A DNA stretch of 64,000 bases from Arthrobacter sp. StoSoilA2 (GCF_019977195.1 NZ_AP024643.1:2604001-2668000), one strand, 5' to 3'. Positions 28,856 to 37,125 are shown, counted from the first letter of the stretch. Notes: generated by a model from the letters alone, not told the origin. A program made the numbers and translations.

Positions 28856-29131
28856 TCAGCGGGCCTCGCCAACGGCAGCGTCATCTGCCTCGAAAGGGAT
28901 GGTCTCTTTCCAGAGGCCCCGGGTTTGAAGGTAGTCCTCAAGCCAATCGCGGTGCTCGTCGCACGAAAGCCAAACCTTCCGCCGGTCAGGGGTGTGGATG
29001 CGCGGGTTGTTCCACAGGAGTTGCCAGGCTGCGCCCTCCCGGCACCCTTTACGGGAGCAGAGGGCGGGGCCGGTGGCGCGATCGGACTCCTGGCTGCCCA
29101 AACCGGTGCCGCCAAGGTTGAAGATGTTCAT
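28856..29131 (-). CDS. Small protein with zinc-ribbon-like cysteines
   Basis: A 91-residue protein of a family I recognise only as conserved in actinobacteria. It has paired metal-ligand-like residues, C25-x4-C30 (LCSRKGC) and C57-x2-H60 (SCDEH), with aromatic residues between (WQLLWNNP). No membrane segment. It lies between the DUF3099 gene (4-bp overlap) and SURF1 (stop next to start), so it belongs to that operon. Function not known. Confidence 0.8.
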   Translation of the reverse strand: MNIFNLGGTGLGSQESDRATGPALCSRKGCREGAAWQLLWNNPRIHTPDRRKVWLSCDEHRDWLEDYLQTRGLWKETIPFEADDAAVGEAR

Positions 29132-29637
29132 GAAGCCGCCCGTTCGTTGCCGGCATTCCCGGTCTTGGGTGTATGGGTCGCGTCAGGCTCTGTTCGCTGA
29201 CCTGCTGGCTCGTCGTCTACCAGTTCGCCTTTGAGCACAGTGATGTTGTCTGTCGATTCATCGTCGGTGGACTGGGGCGAGCCCTCGATTTCCGCTGCTG
29301 CCACATAATCCAGGAGGGAATCGCTGTGGTCCTCGGCTTTATCGCTACCGTTCGCGATGACAACGGCTATCCAGGGAAGGAACACGGCGCCGGCCACGGC
29401 GATGATCTTGAACCAGCCGTCCACCACGAAGATCAGGATGATGCAGACCATGCGAATACCCATGGCCACTGCGTACTTGATCATGCGTTCCCGCATGTCT
29501 TCCGAGTGGGCAGCAGCGGCATCGGTGATGCTGTGGACTTCGGGGTCGCCGGAGACAGCGTCCGGATCCCCGGGCACCTGCTGCAGGGGACTGTTTTCTC
29601 GTGTCACAGCTGAATCATCACGCTCCAAAGGCTTCAC
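29128..29637 (-). CDS. DUF3099 membrane protein
   Basis: A 169-residue protein of the actinobacterial DUF3099 family. The conserved core SITDAAAAHSEDMRERMIKY precedes two hydrophobic segments (VCIILIFVVDGWF and IIAVAGAVFLPWIAVVIA). A polar acidic tail of about 60 residues follows. GTG start at 29637 with GGTGAGAG upstream. First gene of the minus-strand group leading to SURF1 and YbaK. Function unknown. Confidence 0.82.
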   Translation of the reverse strand: MKPLERDDSAVTRENSPLQQVPGDPDAVSGDPEVHSITDAAAAHSEDMRERMIKYAVAMGIRMVCIILIFVVDGWFKIIAVAGAVFLPWIAVVIANGSDKAEDHSDSLLDYVAAAEIEGSPQSTDDESTDNITVLKGELVDDEPAGQRTEPDATHTPKTGNAGNERAAS

Positions 29638-29714
29638 TCAATTCTCTCACCAAGGCGGTAGCCGCCCAAACCGCGGGTCGGGCCGGTTACCCGCGGGTTG
29701 GAGCAGGTGCCCGA

Positions 29715-29720
29715 TAAGAT
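29715..29720 (+). promoter_or_regulatory. Putative fabG -10 box
   Basis: TAAGAT matches TANNNT and lies about 60 nt upstream of the fabG ATG, which has its own GGAGCG ribosome binding site. No clear -35. Confidence 0.35.
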
Positions 29721-29781
29721 CGAGGCAGGAAATCCCCTCTTCACCGCAGCACACCCATGCCGCAGAACCTGGAGCGAAAGT

Positions 29782-30507
29782 ATGTCTGAAGCAGTATCCA
29801 CCGGCCGCAGCGTCCTCATTACCGGCGGCAACAGGGGCATCGGTCTGGCCATTGCCGAGTCCTTCCTTGCAAACGGTGACAAGGTGGCAGTGACTTATCG
29901 AAGCGAATCAGAACTGCCTGAAGGCATCCTGGGAGTCAAAGCCGACGTCACGGACGAAGCCTCGATTGATGCCGCCTTCAAGACAGTAGAGGAAGCGCAC
30001 GGCCCCGTGGAGGTTCTGGTTGCCAATGCTGGCATCACCAAGGACACGCTGCTCCTGCGCATGAGTGAGGACGACTTCACCTCTGTGCTGGACACGAACC
30101 TCACCGGAGCGTTCCGCGTCATTAAGCGTGCTTCCAAGGGCATGATCCGGCTCCGCAAGGGCCGCGTAGTCCTCATCTCATCGGTGTCCGGCCTGTATGG
30201 AGCTCCGGGCCAGATCAACTACTCCGCATCGAAGGCGGGCATGGTGGGCATCGCACGCTCGCTGACCCGCGAACTGGGCAGCCGGGGCATCACGGCCAAC
30301 GTGGTGGCTCCCGGATTCATCACTACGGACATGACGGCAGAACTACCCGAGGAAACCCAGAAGTCGTATCTGGCAAACGTGCCGGCGGGCCGTTTCGCCG
30401 AGGCTTCCGAGGTAGCCAACGTTGTGCGTTGGGTAGCCAGCGATGAGGCCGCCTACATTTCAGGCGCTGTGATTCCGGTTGACGGCGGCCTCGGGATGGG
30501 CCACTAA
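29782..30507 (+). CDS. fabG: 3-oxoacyl-ACP reductase FabG
   Basis: NADPH-dependent SDR reducing 3-oxoacyl-ACP in fatty acid synthesis. The 241-residue protein has TGGNRGIG near the N terminus, the NAG motif (VLVANAGIT), and the catalytic Ser and Tyr-Lys pair in SSVSG and YSASKAG. Near-mycobacterial FabG1 in style (DMTAELPEE). ATG 29782 has GGAGCGAAAGT just upstream; the frame to 29698 is rejected. Followed by a second, atypical SDR. Confidence 0.92.
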   Translation: MSEAVSTGRSVLITGGNRGIGLAIAESFLANGDKVAVTYRSESELPEGILGVKADVTDEASIDAAFKTVEEAHGPVEVLVANAGITKDTLLLRMSEDDFTSVLDTNLTGAFRVIKRASKGMIRLRKGRVVLISSVSGLYGAPGQINYSASKAGMVGIARSLTRELGSRGITANVVAPGFITTDMTAELPEETQKSYLANVPAGRFAEASEVANVVRWVASDEAAYISGAVIPVDGGLGMGH

Positions 30508-30536
30508 AGCGGCACGCTCTGAGGCCATCAGCCAGT

Positions 30537-30557
30537 TTTTGTCGCGACCCGACAAAA
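30537..30557. repeat. Inverted repeat downstream of fabG
   Basis: TTTTGTCG (30537-30544) pairs with CGACAAAA (30550-30557) over a 5-nt loop, between fabG and the next SDR. It could be a weak terminator or an operator for the downstream gene. Confidence 0.4.
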
Positions 30558-30632
30558 GGGTTTGAGCCCACCACTGGCATGATGGAACCCAGGCCCGCAC
30601 ATTTTTAGCTGAAGTGAACAAAAGGAGCACGA

Positions 30633-31385
30633 ATGGGAATGCTGGATAACAAGACCGCGATCGTCACGGGATCTTCCCGTGGTATCGGTGCTGAAGTCGC
30701 CAAGATCCTCGCGGGTGAGGGTGCCGCCGTCGTCGTCAACTACCGTCAGAAGGCACCGCGCGCCAACAAGGTAGTTGCTGAAATCCAGGCAGCGGGCGGC
30801 CGCGCTGCGGCTGTCGGCGCAGACCTCACTACCGATGAAGGCGTACACGCTCTTGCCAGCACCGCCATGGAACAGTTCGGTTCGCTGGATGTCCTGGTCC
30901 TGAATGCTTCCGGAGGCATGGAGTCCGGAATGGAGGAGGGTTACGCCCTCAAACTCAACCGCGATGCCCAGATCAACATGCTCAATGCGGCTGTTCCCCT
31001 CATGCGCGAAGGTTCGCGCGTCGTCTTCGTGACCAGCCACCAGGCGCATTTCGTGGAGACCGTCCCCACCATGCCTGAATACGAGCCGGTGGCAAAGAGC
31101 AAGCGGGCCGGCGAGGACGCCCTGCGTGCACTCCTGCCCGACCTCGCCGCCAAAGGCATCTCGCTGGTGGTTGTTTCCGGTGACATGATCGAGGGCACCG
31201 TCACGGCCACCTTGCTTGACCGCTCCAACCCGGGCGCCATCGAAGCCCGCCGTGCAGAAGCCGGCAAGTTGTATTCGGTTGAAGAATTTGCGGCCGAGGT
31301 CGCCAAGATGGTGACGGCCGACGTCGAATCCGGCCACACCGAATACGTGGGTGGAGCAGACTACTTCGGCAAATCCGCCGAGTAG
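30633..31385 (+). CDS. SDR family oxidoreductase with atypical catalytic motif
   Basis: Short-chain dehydrogenase fold, 250 residues. The cofactor motif TGSSRGIG is intact, as is VLVLNASGG. The usual Y-x3-K pair is absent: the region reads Y150-EPVA-K155-SK, with the lysine shifted to +5. The end, EYVGGADYF, is typical of SDRs with a C-terminal Gly motif. Located after fabG, where inhA occurs in mycobacteria, but it does not look like InhA. ATG 30633 has AAAGGAGCACGA upstream. Substrate unknown. Confidence 0.85.
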   Translation: MGMLDNKTAIVTGSSRGIGAEVAKILAGEGAAVVVNYRQKAPRANKVVAEIQAAGGRAAAVGADLTTDEGVHALASTAMEQFGSLDVLVLNASGGMESGMEEGYALKLNRDAQINMLNAAVPLMREGSRVVFVTSHQAHFVETVPTMPEYEPVAKSKRAGEDALRALLPDLAAKGISLVVVSGDMIEGTVTATLLDRSNPGAIEARRAEAGKLYSVEEFAAEVAKMVTADVESGHTEYVGGADYFGKSAE

Positions 31386-31405
31386 GCATCCTGCCAAAAT
31401 TTACT

Positions 31406-31431
31406 GTGGCCCGGACACGCGTCCGGGCCAC
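31406..31431 (+). terminator. Terminator after the SDR
   Basis: Perfect 11-bp stem GTGGCCCGGAC/GTCCGGGCCAC with ACGC loop, 20 nt after the stop, followed by AACTGTTT. Confidence 0.75.
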
Positions 31432-31439
31432 AACTGTTT

Positions 31440-31673
31440 AACCGTTCAAATGGCAACCAAAGGTGGGTGATGACAATTTCATAAATTGTTCAGCTTTCTG
31501 CGACACGAAATTCGATTAGTTGTTTCAAGTTCGAGCTTTTGCATTTAAGGAATCGATCTGATTGAATCTCCAAGGCGTCATCGTCCCTAAGGTAAGCAAA
31601 CTGTATTAGGCCAAGGCAGGAACTTTATGGCAGTGTCCAGGGTCGAACCCACTACTGTGAACTAGGAGCATCT
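31440..31673. promoter_or_regulatory. AT-rich region before the orphan ABC ATPase
   Basis: Markedly AT-richer than its surroundings. It contains a perfect interrupted palindrome ACAATTT-CAT-AAATTGT at 31473-31489, a plausible operator, and AGGAG just before the TTG start at 31674. No gene is visible. Confidence 0.4.
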
Positions 31674-33176
31674 TTGGACCTGTTACTGCATGCTGATGAT
31701 ATTCACGCGTCCTACGATCAAAGACGCATCCTCAAAGGTGTTGGACTTTCACTCCACCGCGGCGAGATCCTGGGATTAATCGGAACCAACGGCGCCGGCA
31801 AAACCACCCTCATGGGCGTATTGGCCGGATCCCATAAGCACGATGGCGGGCACATCACGCTGGCTGGCGAGAAATATGGACCGGATTCGATGGAGGAAGC
31901 CCAGGCTTGCGGCGTAGGGCTCATCCCGCAGAACTTCCGGCTCGACTCTGACCTGACCGTAGCCGAGGCAATTTTCCGGGGAACGTTTCAAGCCAATCGA
32001 TCCCATGATGAACTCCGGGGTCAAGCAATCAAACTCATTCAGGACATCGGAATCGCCTTGGATCCCGACGTGAAGGTGGGCACTTTGATTCGTGCCGAGC
32101 AGACCCTCGTGGAAGTTCTGAGAATGGTTGCCGAGGAAGCCCAACTCGTGATCATGGACGAGGTTGCTGCGTCGCTGCCGGATCATGACGTCGCCGTCCT
32201 GCATCAAGTCCTGCGGATGCTGGTCGGGCAGGGACGTGCCATCATCTACATCACCCACCGCCTTGATGAGGTCCGGTCCATAGCCCACCGCATCGCCGTC
32301 ATGCGGGATGGCAGGGTCCACAAAATCCTGGAAGCCAGCCGGACCGACGTCGACGAGCTCGCCTTCCTCTTGCTTCAGCACGAGCTGGCCAACAACTCCA
32401 GGCCCACGGATCCGGCACCCGGAGATGAGGCCATTCGGGTGGTGGAGCTCACTGTCGAAGACAGTATCCGCGATATTTCCTTCAGCGTGTCCAAGGGTGA
32501 GATTTTCGGTTTGGCCGGAACACATCGCTCAGGCATTTATCAATTGCTCGAAGCGCTGGTAGGTATCCACCCGAGTACCTCGGGCCAGATTTTCATACAA
32601 GGGAAACCTGTACAGATCCAGGGGCTGCAGGATGCACTGCGTTTGAAGATCGGTTACTTGTCAGACACCGCAGACACCCTGGAATCGGCAAGCGGAATCG
32701 TTGAAGGCCTCCAGCGTACTGACGATGCTGCCGGCGCGAATTTGCAGGATGAGATCACCCAGCTTCGTGGCGTGATCGAACTGGTTCGCCGCATGCGCAT
32801 CAACACGACGAACATTCATGGCGCCATCACCACTCTTTCGGGCGGCGATCGCCAGAAGGTGCAGCTTGCCAAATGGATGACCAGTGACTGCGATGTGTTG
32901 ATTCTTAGCCACCCCAGCCGCGGTATAGATGTTGGGGCCAAAGAGACGGTGTACAGGATGCTCCAGGAGCTCAGCCGCACGGGGGTTGCGATCATCCTCT
33001 TGTCGTCCGATTTGTCGGAACTGGTCAGCTGGTGTCATCGGATTGGCGTGATGCGCAACGGCGAAATGGTGGCCATTGAGGCCAATGCCAATACCAACGA
33101 AGACGCCCTGGTGCACCATATGCTGGGCGAGAAATTCACTTCCGGCAGTGGGGAAGCCCGCCGGGTGAAGAGTTGA
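31674..33176 (+). CDS. Orphan sugar-type ABC ATPase, partly degenerate
   Basis: Tandem-NBD protein of 500 residues of the RbsA/MglA/XylG type, which normally energises a sugar importer. NBD1 has Walker A GTNGAGKTT (K43) and Walker B VIMDE (D162, E163), but its signature is degraded to LIRAEQ. NBD2 has a good signature (LSGGDRQ) but no P-loop lysine (GTHRSG) and a broken Walker B, LILSHP (S412, H413 in place of D-E). So one composite ATP site (NBD1 Walker + NBD2 signature) is intact, the other dead. No permease or binding protein is adjacent. TTG start with AGGAG upstream. Could serve distant permeases or a non-transport role. Confidence 0.88.
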   Translation: MDLLLHADDIHASYDQRRILKGVGLSLHRGEILGLIGTNGAGKTTLMGVLAGSHKHDGGHITLAGEKYGPDSMEEAQACGVGLIPQNFRLDSDLTVAEAIFRGTFQANRSHDELRGQAIKLIQDIGIALDPDVKVGTLIRAEQTLVEVLRMVAEEAQLVIMDEVAASLPDHDVAVLHQVLRMLVGQGRAIIYITHRLDEVRSIAHRIAVMRDGRVHKILEASRTDVDELAFLLLQHELANNSRPTDPAPGDEAIRVVELTVEDSIRDISFSVSKGEIFGLAGTHRSGIYQLLEALVGIHPSTSGQIFIQGKPVQIQGLQDALRLKIGYLSDTADTLESASGIVEGLQRTDDAAGANLQDEITQLRGVIELVRRMRINTTNIHGAITTLSGGDRQKVQLAKWMTSDCDVLILSHPSRGIDVGAKETVYRMLQELSRTGVAIILLSSDLSELVSWCHRIGVMRNGEMVAIEANANTNEDALVHHMLGEKFTSGSGEARRVKS

Positions 33177-33201
33177 CGGCCCTTTCTTCCTGACACGAAC
33201 C

Positions 33202-33237
33202 GAAAGGGGCGACCGCGAATGCGCGGCCGCCCCTTTC
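33202..33237. terminator. Bidirectional terminator
   Basis: Stem GAAAGGGGCG-CCGCG with CGCGG-CGCCCCTTTC, one A-C mismatch and an AATG loop, between the convergent ABC ATPase and roadblock genes. T/A-rich ends on both sides fit use in both directions. Confidence 0.75.
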
Positions 33238-33253
33238 ACTGTTCCGGGGAAGA

Positions 33254-33622
33254 TCAGACGGTAATTCCCTTGGCCAGGTTGTTGAGCTTGTGGCGCGCCA
33301 GCGCAAGGTTTGCGTACGTTCGATCCAGAACCAAGTAGACAAACAGGCCCTTGGAACCGCCTGCGTTCAGGACGTTAATCAGGTGGTACTGCGAACCGAG
33401 GGTGATGAGGATATCTTCGATATCACTGTCCACGTGGAGGTCCGCCATGGTGCGGAGTTTTGCACTGACAACATTTGAGTTGCCGGCAGCTGCCACACCC
33501 AGGTCAAAGCCAGGGTTTCCACCCTGGGCCAAAGCCATTCCGCTGGAGTAGTCCACGACGGCCGCGCCCGTTGCGCCCTCTATGGACAGCAACTGCTTTA
33601 TGGATTCGTCAAGCGTGCTCAT
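33254..33622 (-). CDS. Roadblock/LC7 domain protein
   Basis: A 122-residue cytoplasmic protein of the roadblock/LC7 (MglB-like) fold, which in bacteria regulates small Ras-like GTPases or dimerises with other roadblock proteins. Seen: LLSIEGATGAAVVDYSSGMAL as first strand-turn, VSAKLRTMADL, and LGSQYHLINVLN with VLDRTYANLALARHKL at the end. ATG 33622 has AAGGAAGAA upstream; the frame upstream to 33796 is rejected. No GTPase gene is nearby, unlike the cvn operons of Streptomyces. Its convergent neighbour is the degenerate ABC ATPase. Confidence 0.85.
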   Translation of the reverse strand: MSTLDESIKQLLSIEGATGAAVVDYSSGMALAQGGNPGFDLGVAAAGNSNVVSAKLRTMADLHVDSDIEDILITLGSQYHLINVLNAGGSKGLFVYLVLDRTYANLALARHKLNNLAKGITV

Positions 33623-33947
33623 ATTATGTTCTTCCTTTTCTTTTTTATCATCACCGATATGTGTGAAGTAGTCCGTCCGGATCTCTTGGTACACCGGCGC
33701 ATTGGGAAGTGATTCATCCTCATTGGCAAGCACTCCAGCAGATACAGACTTTTCCTGACGTTTCCACCATCTCCGTGCGTGCCGCGAACGATTCACTTTC
33801 TGCCCCTGCTGGTATTGATCCCCGGCTGCCTAATGCATCACGGCTCCGTCTTGGAGTTTCCAACTTTACACATTGGGAACACACAATGCACTGTCTCAAC
33901 AAGTGAACCAGTTAGTGACGATCGCATAAATTATTCCGAAGTTGGCG
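33623..33947. promoter_or_regulatory. Intergenic region upstream of the roadblock gene
   Basis: About 325 bp without a supported gene; frames here have poor composition. It is AT-rich in places. A possible -10 for the roadblock gene, TAAAGT on the minus strand, lies near 33865. GTGACG (33915-33920) and CGTCAC (33946-33951) form a loose inverted repeat at the end of the next gene. Confidence 0.3.
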
Positions 33948-34448
33948 TCACGAAATACGTTCATGAGTTTCAGGGGCGTTTATGTTCATCGCCGTTCGAT
34001 TAATGAAGGCAACGTTAATAATGTGGTCCCCACCGGCCTCCACCGTGTTCTGGAAGATCACTTGATAGGGCGTGTGCCCAATCAACAGGGCTATTCCGTC
34101 AGGTGCCCTGTCAGGCGTTCGCGACGCATGTGCGAGCATGCTCCGAAAACCCGGATGGTTCTCCACGTGCCCACGGATCCCCGAATGATCAAAGGATGCC
34201 AAGGTAGACAGCCAGACAGTTCCATCTGCCTCGACCACCCCGTGGGCCGGGTACACGATGTGGCCGGTTTCGGTGGCGAAGCCGGATTCTGTTGGAAAGA
34301 TCTTGAACCGCGCACACCAGGACGTGAAGTGCTTCCTCAGCACACCGTCAGGGTCAGCCGAAACAACAGACTTGCACAGGGTTTCATGCTCCAGCAACGC
34401 ATCTCCTTCGGATCGGCAAGGCGACGTGCGCCAACCGGCAAGCGCCAC
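33948..34448 (-). CDS. Hypothetical protein, unrecognised
   Basis: A 166-residue frame whose composition looks protein-like on this strand (for example HIVYPAHGVVEADGTVWL and HVENHPGFRSMLAHA), while the opposite frame is Arg/Pro-rich and looks like a shadow. Mixed alpha/beta, no membrane segment, no signal peptide, three Cys. The start is uncertain; a site further in, near VVSADPDG, is possible. Same strand as the roadblock gene 325 bp downstream. I cannot assign a family. Confidence 0.45.
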   Translation of the reverse strand: MALAGWRTSPCRSEGDALLEHETLCKSVVSADPDGVLRKHFTSWCARFKIFPTESGFATETGHIVYPAHGVVEADGTVWLSTLASFDHSGIRGHVENHPGFRSMLAHASRTPDRAPDGIALLIGHTPYQVIFQNTVEAGGDHIINVAFINRTAMNINAPETHERIS

Positions 34449-34588
34449 ATCTGATGAGTGTCCTGAAAGCGCAAATCGTTTCGCTGAAAGGTTGTGGAAT
34501 CCGCAACATGAACACCGTGCCAGCGCTACTCGAATGGTGGAGGCCCTCGGCCAAGTGTCCTGGGCACCATCAATCGAAGGGGAAAAGT

Positions 34589-36127
34589 GTGATCAATCAA
34601 CGCGCCTCACGACATTGGCGAGCCGCCACTGCCGCCTTGGCAGGGGCAGTGCTGTCTGTGTCACTCTCCGTCGCGCCAGCCTCGGCAGCCCCGGTGATCA
34701 ATAGTGACCAGACCGGTTCCATCACCGTTCACAAGTTCGAGAAGCCCATCCCTGGTGGCAGTGGCGGCGGTGGCCACGGCGGGGGTGGCAATGGCAGCGG
34801 CCACGGCGGAGGAGGCAATAACTTTTCCCGCGTCGTTCCGGACACCACGGGCCTGACGCCCTTGCCTGGTATTGAATTCACGATCCAGCAGGTCAATACG
34901 ATTGACCTATCCAGCAATGCAGGCTGGGATGCGGCACACAACCTTAGCAATGTCTTTGTGCCGTCCGACCCCTCCGGTTCCATTACTGGCGCTGGATACA
35001 CCCTGGGTGCCAGCCAGGCGCAGGTCACTGCTGCCGACGGCACTGCCGTCTTTGCCGACCTACCCATAGGCCTGTATCTAGTGACCGAGACGAACTATCC
35101 GGCCGGTGTCACCCCATCGGCTCCGTTCCTTATCTCGGTGCCGACAACTGATCCGGATAACCTTGACAACTGGATCTACGACGTCGACGTGTACCCGAAG
35201 AACTCCGTCTCCGGTGCGGAGAAGACGGTCACTGATGCTCCCGACGTCAAGCTCGGCGATCAGGTCGATTGGACGATCACCGCTGATATCCCCAACGAGG
35301 CCGTGATCGACGGTTATAAGGTGGTGGATCAGCTCGACACCAAACTGACGTATGTTGGTGCCACCGCCTTGCTGGAGGATGGGACCGCACTTGCGGAAGG
35401 TGCCGATTATGTTGTGAGCTTCGATGCCACAACCAACACTGCCTCGGTGGTCTTCACCGATGACGGCCGTGCCTTCCTGGCCGCCCGCACCGACACCCGT
35501 GTGCAGATAGTTGTGAACACCAAGGTCAACACCATAGGTGAAATTGAAAACGTCGCACTTGCCTACCCGAACGCTGCGAGCTTCACCATCACCCTCGGCC
35601 AGCCCGGCGGCCCGGTAGTAACGCCGCCCGTCGTTACCAAGTGGGGCGGGATGACGTTGCAGAAGGTAGACGAGAATGCTGCCGCCCTGGCTGGCGCTTC
35701 TTTCTCGGTCTACACCAATGAGGCTGATGCCAACGCAGGCACCAACCCCGTAGATATTGACGGCCAGAATGTCTTCACCGTTGGCGGCGATGGAACCTTG
35801 ACCATTTCAGGGTTGCGCTACTCGGATTGGGCCAACGGTGCGGCCGTTGCCCCTGGGGACCTGGACTACCGCACCTACTACCTGGTGGAGACCACGGCGC
35901 CGGCAGGCTACGAGCTGCTTGCCGAACCTTTGTCCTTCCTGATCAACTCCACAACCACAACCGTCGGCGTTGACCTGAGCGTGAAGAACATGCCGTCCAA
36001 CGCCGGGTTCGAGCTGCCTCTGACGGGAGGAGTGGGAACCGGTCTGCTTTATGGAGCCGGCGCTTTCCTGGTCATTGGTGCCGGACTGCTGTTTGTCCGC
36101 AACCGCAGGGAAGATAGCAACAGTTAG
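34589..36127 (+). CDS. LPXTG-anchored major pilin (SpaA/fimbrial D2 type)
   Basis: Surface pilin precursor, 512 residues. Signal peptide to about residue 33 (VAPASA). Pilin motif WIYDVDVYPKN with W195 and K204, the lysine used by class C sortases for polymerisation. D2-type isopeptide domain after it. E-box YYLVETTAPAGY (430-441). Sorting signal LPLTG (476-480), hydrophobic segment, then RNRRE tail. A Gly/His-rich insert (about 56-78) near the N terminus is unusual. GTG 34589 has AAGGGG upstream; the frame to 34454 is rejected. No sortase or tip pilin lies in the window. Confidence 0.9.
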   Translation: MINQRASRHWRAATAALAGAVLSVSLSVAPASAAPVINSDQTGSITVHKFEKPIPGGSGGGGHGGGGNGSGHGGGGNNFSRVVPDTTGLTPLPGIEFTIQQVNTIDLSSNAGWDAAHNLSNVFVPSDPSGSITGAGYTLGASQAQVTAADGTAVFADLPIGLYLVTETNYPAGVTPSAPFLISVPTTDPDNLDNWIYDVDVYPKNSVSGAEKTVTDAPDVKLGDQVDWTITADIPNEAVIDGYKVVDQLDTKLTYVGATALLEDGTALAEGADYVVSFDATTNTASVVFTDDGRAFLAARTDTRVQIVVNTKVNTIGEIENVALAYPNAASFTITLGQPGGPVVTPPVVTKWGGMTLQKVDENAAALAGASFSVYTNEADANAGTNPVDIDGQNVFTVGGDGTLTISGLRYSDWANGAAVAPGDLDYRTYYLVETTAPAGYELLAEPLSFLINSTTTTVGVDLSVKNMPSNAGFELPLTGGVGTGLLYGAGAFLVIGAGLLFVRNRREDSNS

Positions 36128-36132
36128 GGGGT

Positions 36133-37026
36133 TCAGACGTTGGCGATGTGCCGCACCGCATCAAGGTAGGGCATGTTGATGACGGCGTCTGCCACTGCAC
36201 GGACGGCCGGTTTGGCGTTAAAGGCAACGCCAATTCCGGCCGCTCCCAGCATGTCGAGGTCGTTGGCGCCGTCGCCCACTGCGATGGTGTGCTGAAGGTC
36301 GATTCCCTCGGCAGCTGCCCACTTGCGCAGGTACTTCTCCTTCGCTGCGCGGTCGATGACGTCGCCCAGCACCCTGCCCGTCAAAGCGCCATCGACGATT
36401 TCCAGCTCGTTGGCAATCCAGTAATCCAAGCCGAGTTCTTCGGCTATGGGCCCGAGGATCTGGTTAAAGCCACCGGAAACCACAGCCACCGCGTGGCCCG
36501 CTTCCTTGAAGGCAGCCACCAGTTCTGCTGCGCCAAGGCTGAGGCGCACCTCCGCACGTACAGAATCGACGACGGCGGCCGGCAGCCCTGCGAGGACCTC
36601 AACGCGGGCGTAGAGGCTCTGTGCGAAATCAAGTTCCCCACGCATGGCTGCTTCGGTTACGGCTGCAACTTCGTCGCGCTTGCCTGCATAAGCGGCAAGC
36701 AACTCAATGACTTCCTGTTGGATCAGCGTGGAATCCACATCCATGATGAGGAGCTTCCTTGGAGCCTGGCGAAGGTCCTCCGGAACGATCGCAGTATCCA
36801 CCCCGGCGTCCGCGGCCTCAGCCACCCGCCGTCGAATACTTGTCAGGGCTTCGGGCGTGATGGCATCAACGGCAAGACCGGCCGTGTGAACACCAAAGCG
36901 GTGGTCCCCCGATTGTGATTCCGATGACACTTCGGCGCCGGCATCAGCCAGCACTTTGCGCACGTTATCAAGCGATTCAGGGGACAAATTCACGCCATAG
37001 CTGACCGCAGCCAAGTTCGAAGTCAT
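36133..37026 (-). CDS. serB: Phosphoserine phosphatase
   Basis: HAD-superfamily enzyme for the last step of serine synthesis. The 297-residue protein has an N-terminal regulatory region of about 85 residues (ACT-like position), then the catalytic DVDSTLI (nucleophile near residue 96), VVSGGFNQI (motif II) and the acidic motif GDGANDLDMLG. Ends 5 nt from the convergent pilin gene. Normal for the family. Confidence 0.95.
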   Translation of the reverse strand: MTSNLAAVSYGVNLSPESLDNVRKVLADAGAEVSSESQSGDHRFGVHTAGLAVDAITPEALTSIRRRVAEAADAGVDTAIVPEDLRQAPRKLLIMDVDSTLIQQEVIELLAAYAGKRDEVAAVTEAAMRGELDFAQSLYARVEVLAGLPAAVVDSVRAEVRLSLGAAELVAAFKEAGHAVAVVSGGFNQILGPIAEELGLDYWIANELEIVDGALTGRVLGDVIDRAAKEKYLRKWAAAEGIDLQHTIAVGDGANDLDMLGAAGIGVAFNAKPAVRAVADAVINMPYLDAVRHIANV

Positions 37027-37112
37027 GGTCCCAATCCTACTGAGCGTGCTACCTCCACCCGAATTCGTTTCTCCGCAGCAGCCAGCACGTACGCCCGGTT
37101 ATCAGTCATCTG

Positions 37113-37118
37113 TATTTT
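37113..37118 (+). promoter_or_regulatory. -10 box of leaderless ABC ATPase
   Basis: TATTTT ends 7 nt before the GTG at 37126, with no Shine-Dalgarno, fitting a leaderless transcript. Confidence 0.4.
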
Positions 37119-37125
37119 TGTCCTA

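Noticed and set aside
33915..33951. GTGACG / CGTCAC as a terminator
   Set aside because: Six-base arms with a 25-nt loop and no T-tract; likely chance.
33942..34454. 170-residue plus-strand frame upstream of the pilin
   Set aside because: Arg/Pro-rich, no family resemblance; the opposite strand has a more protein-like composition.
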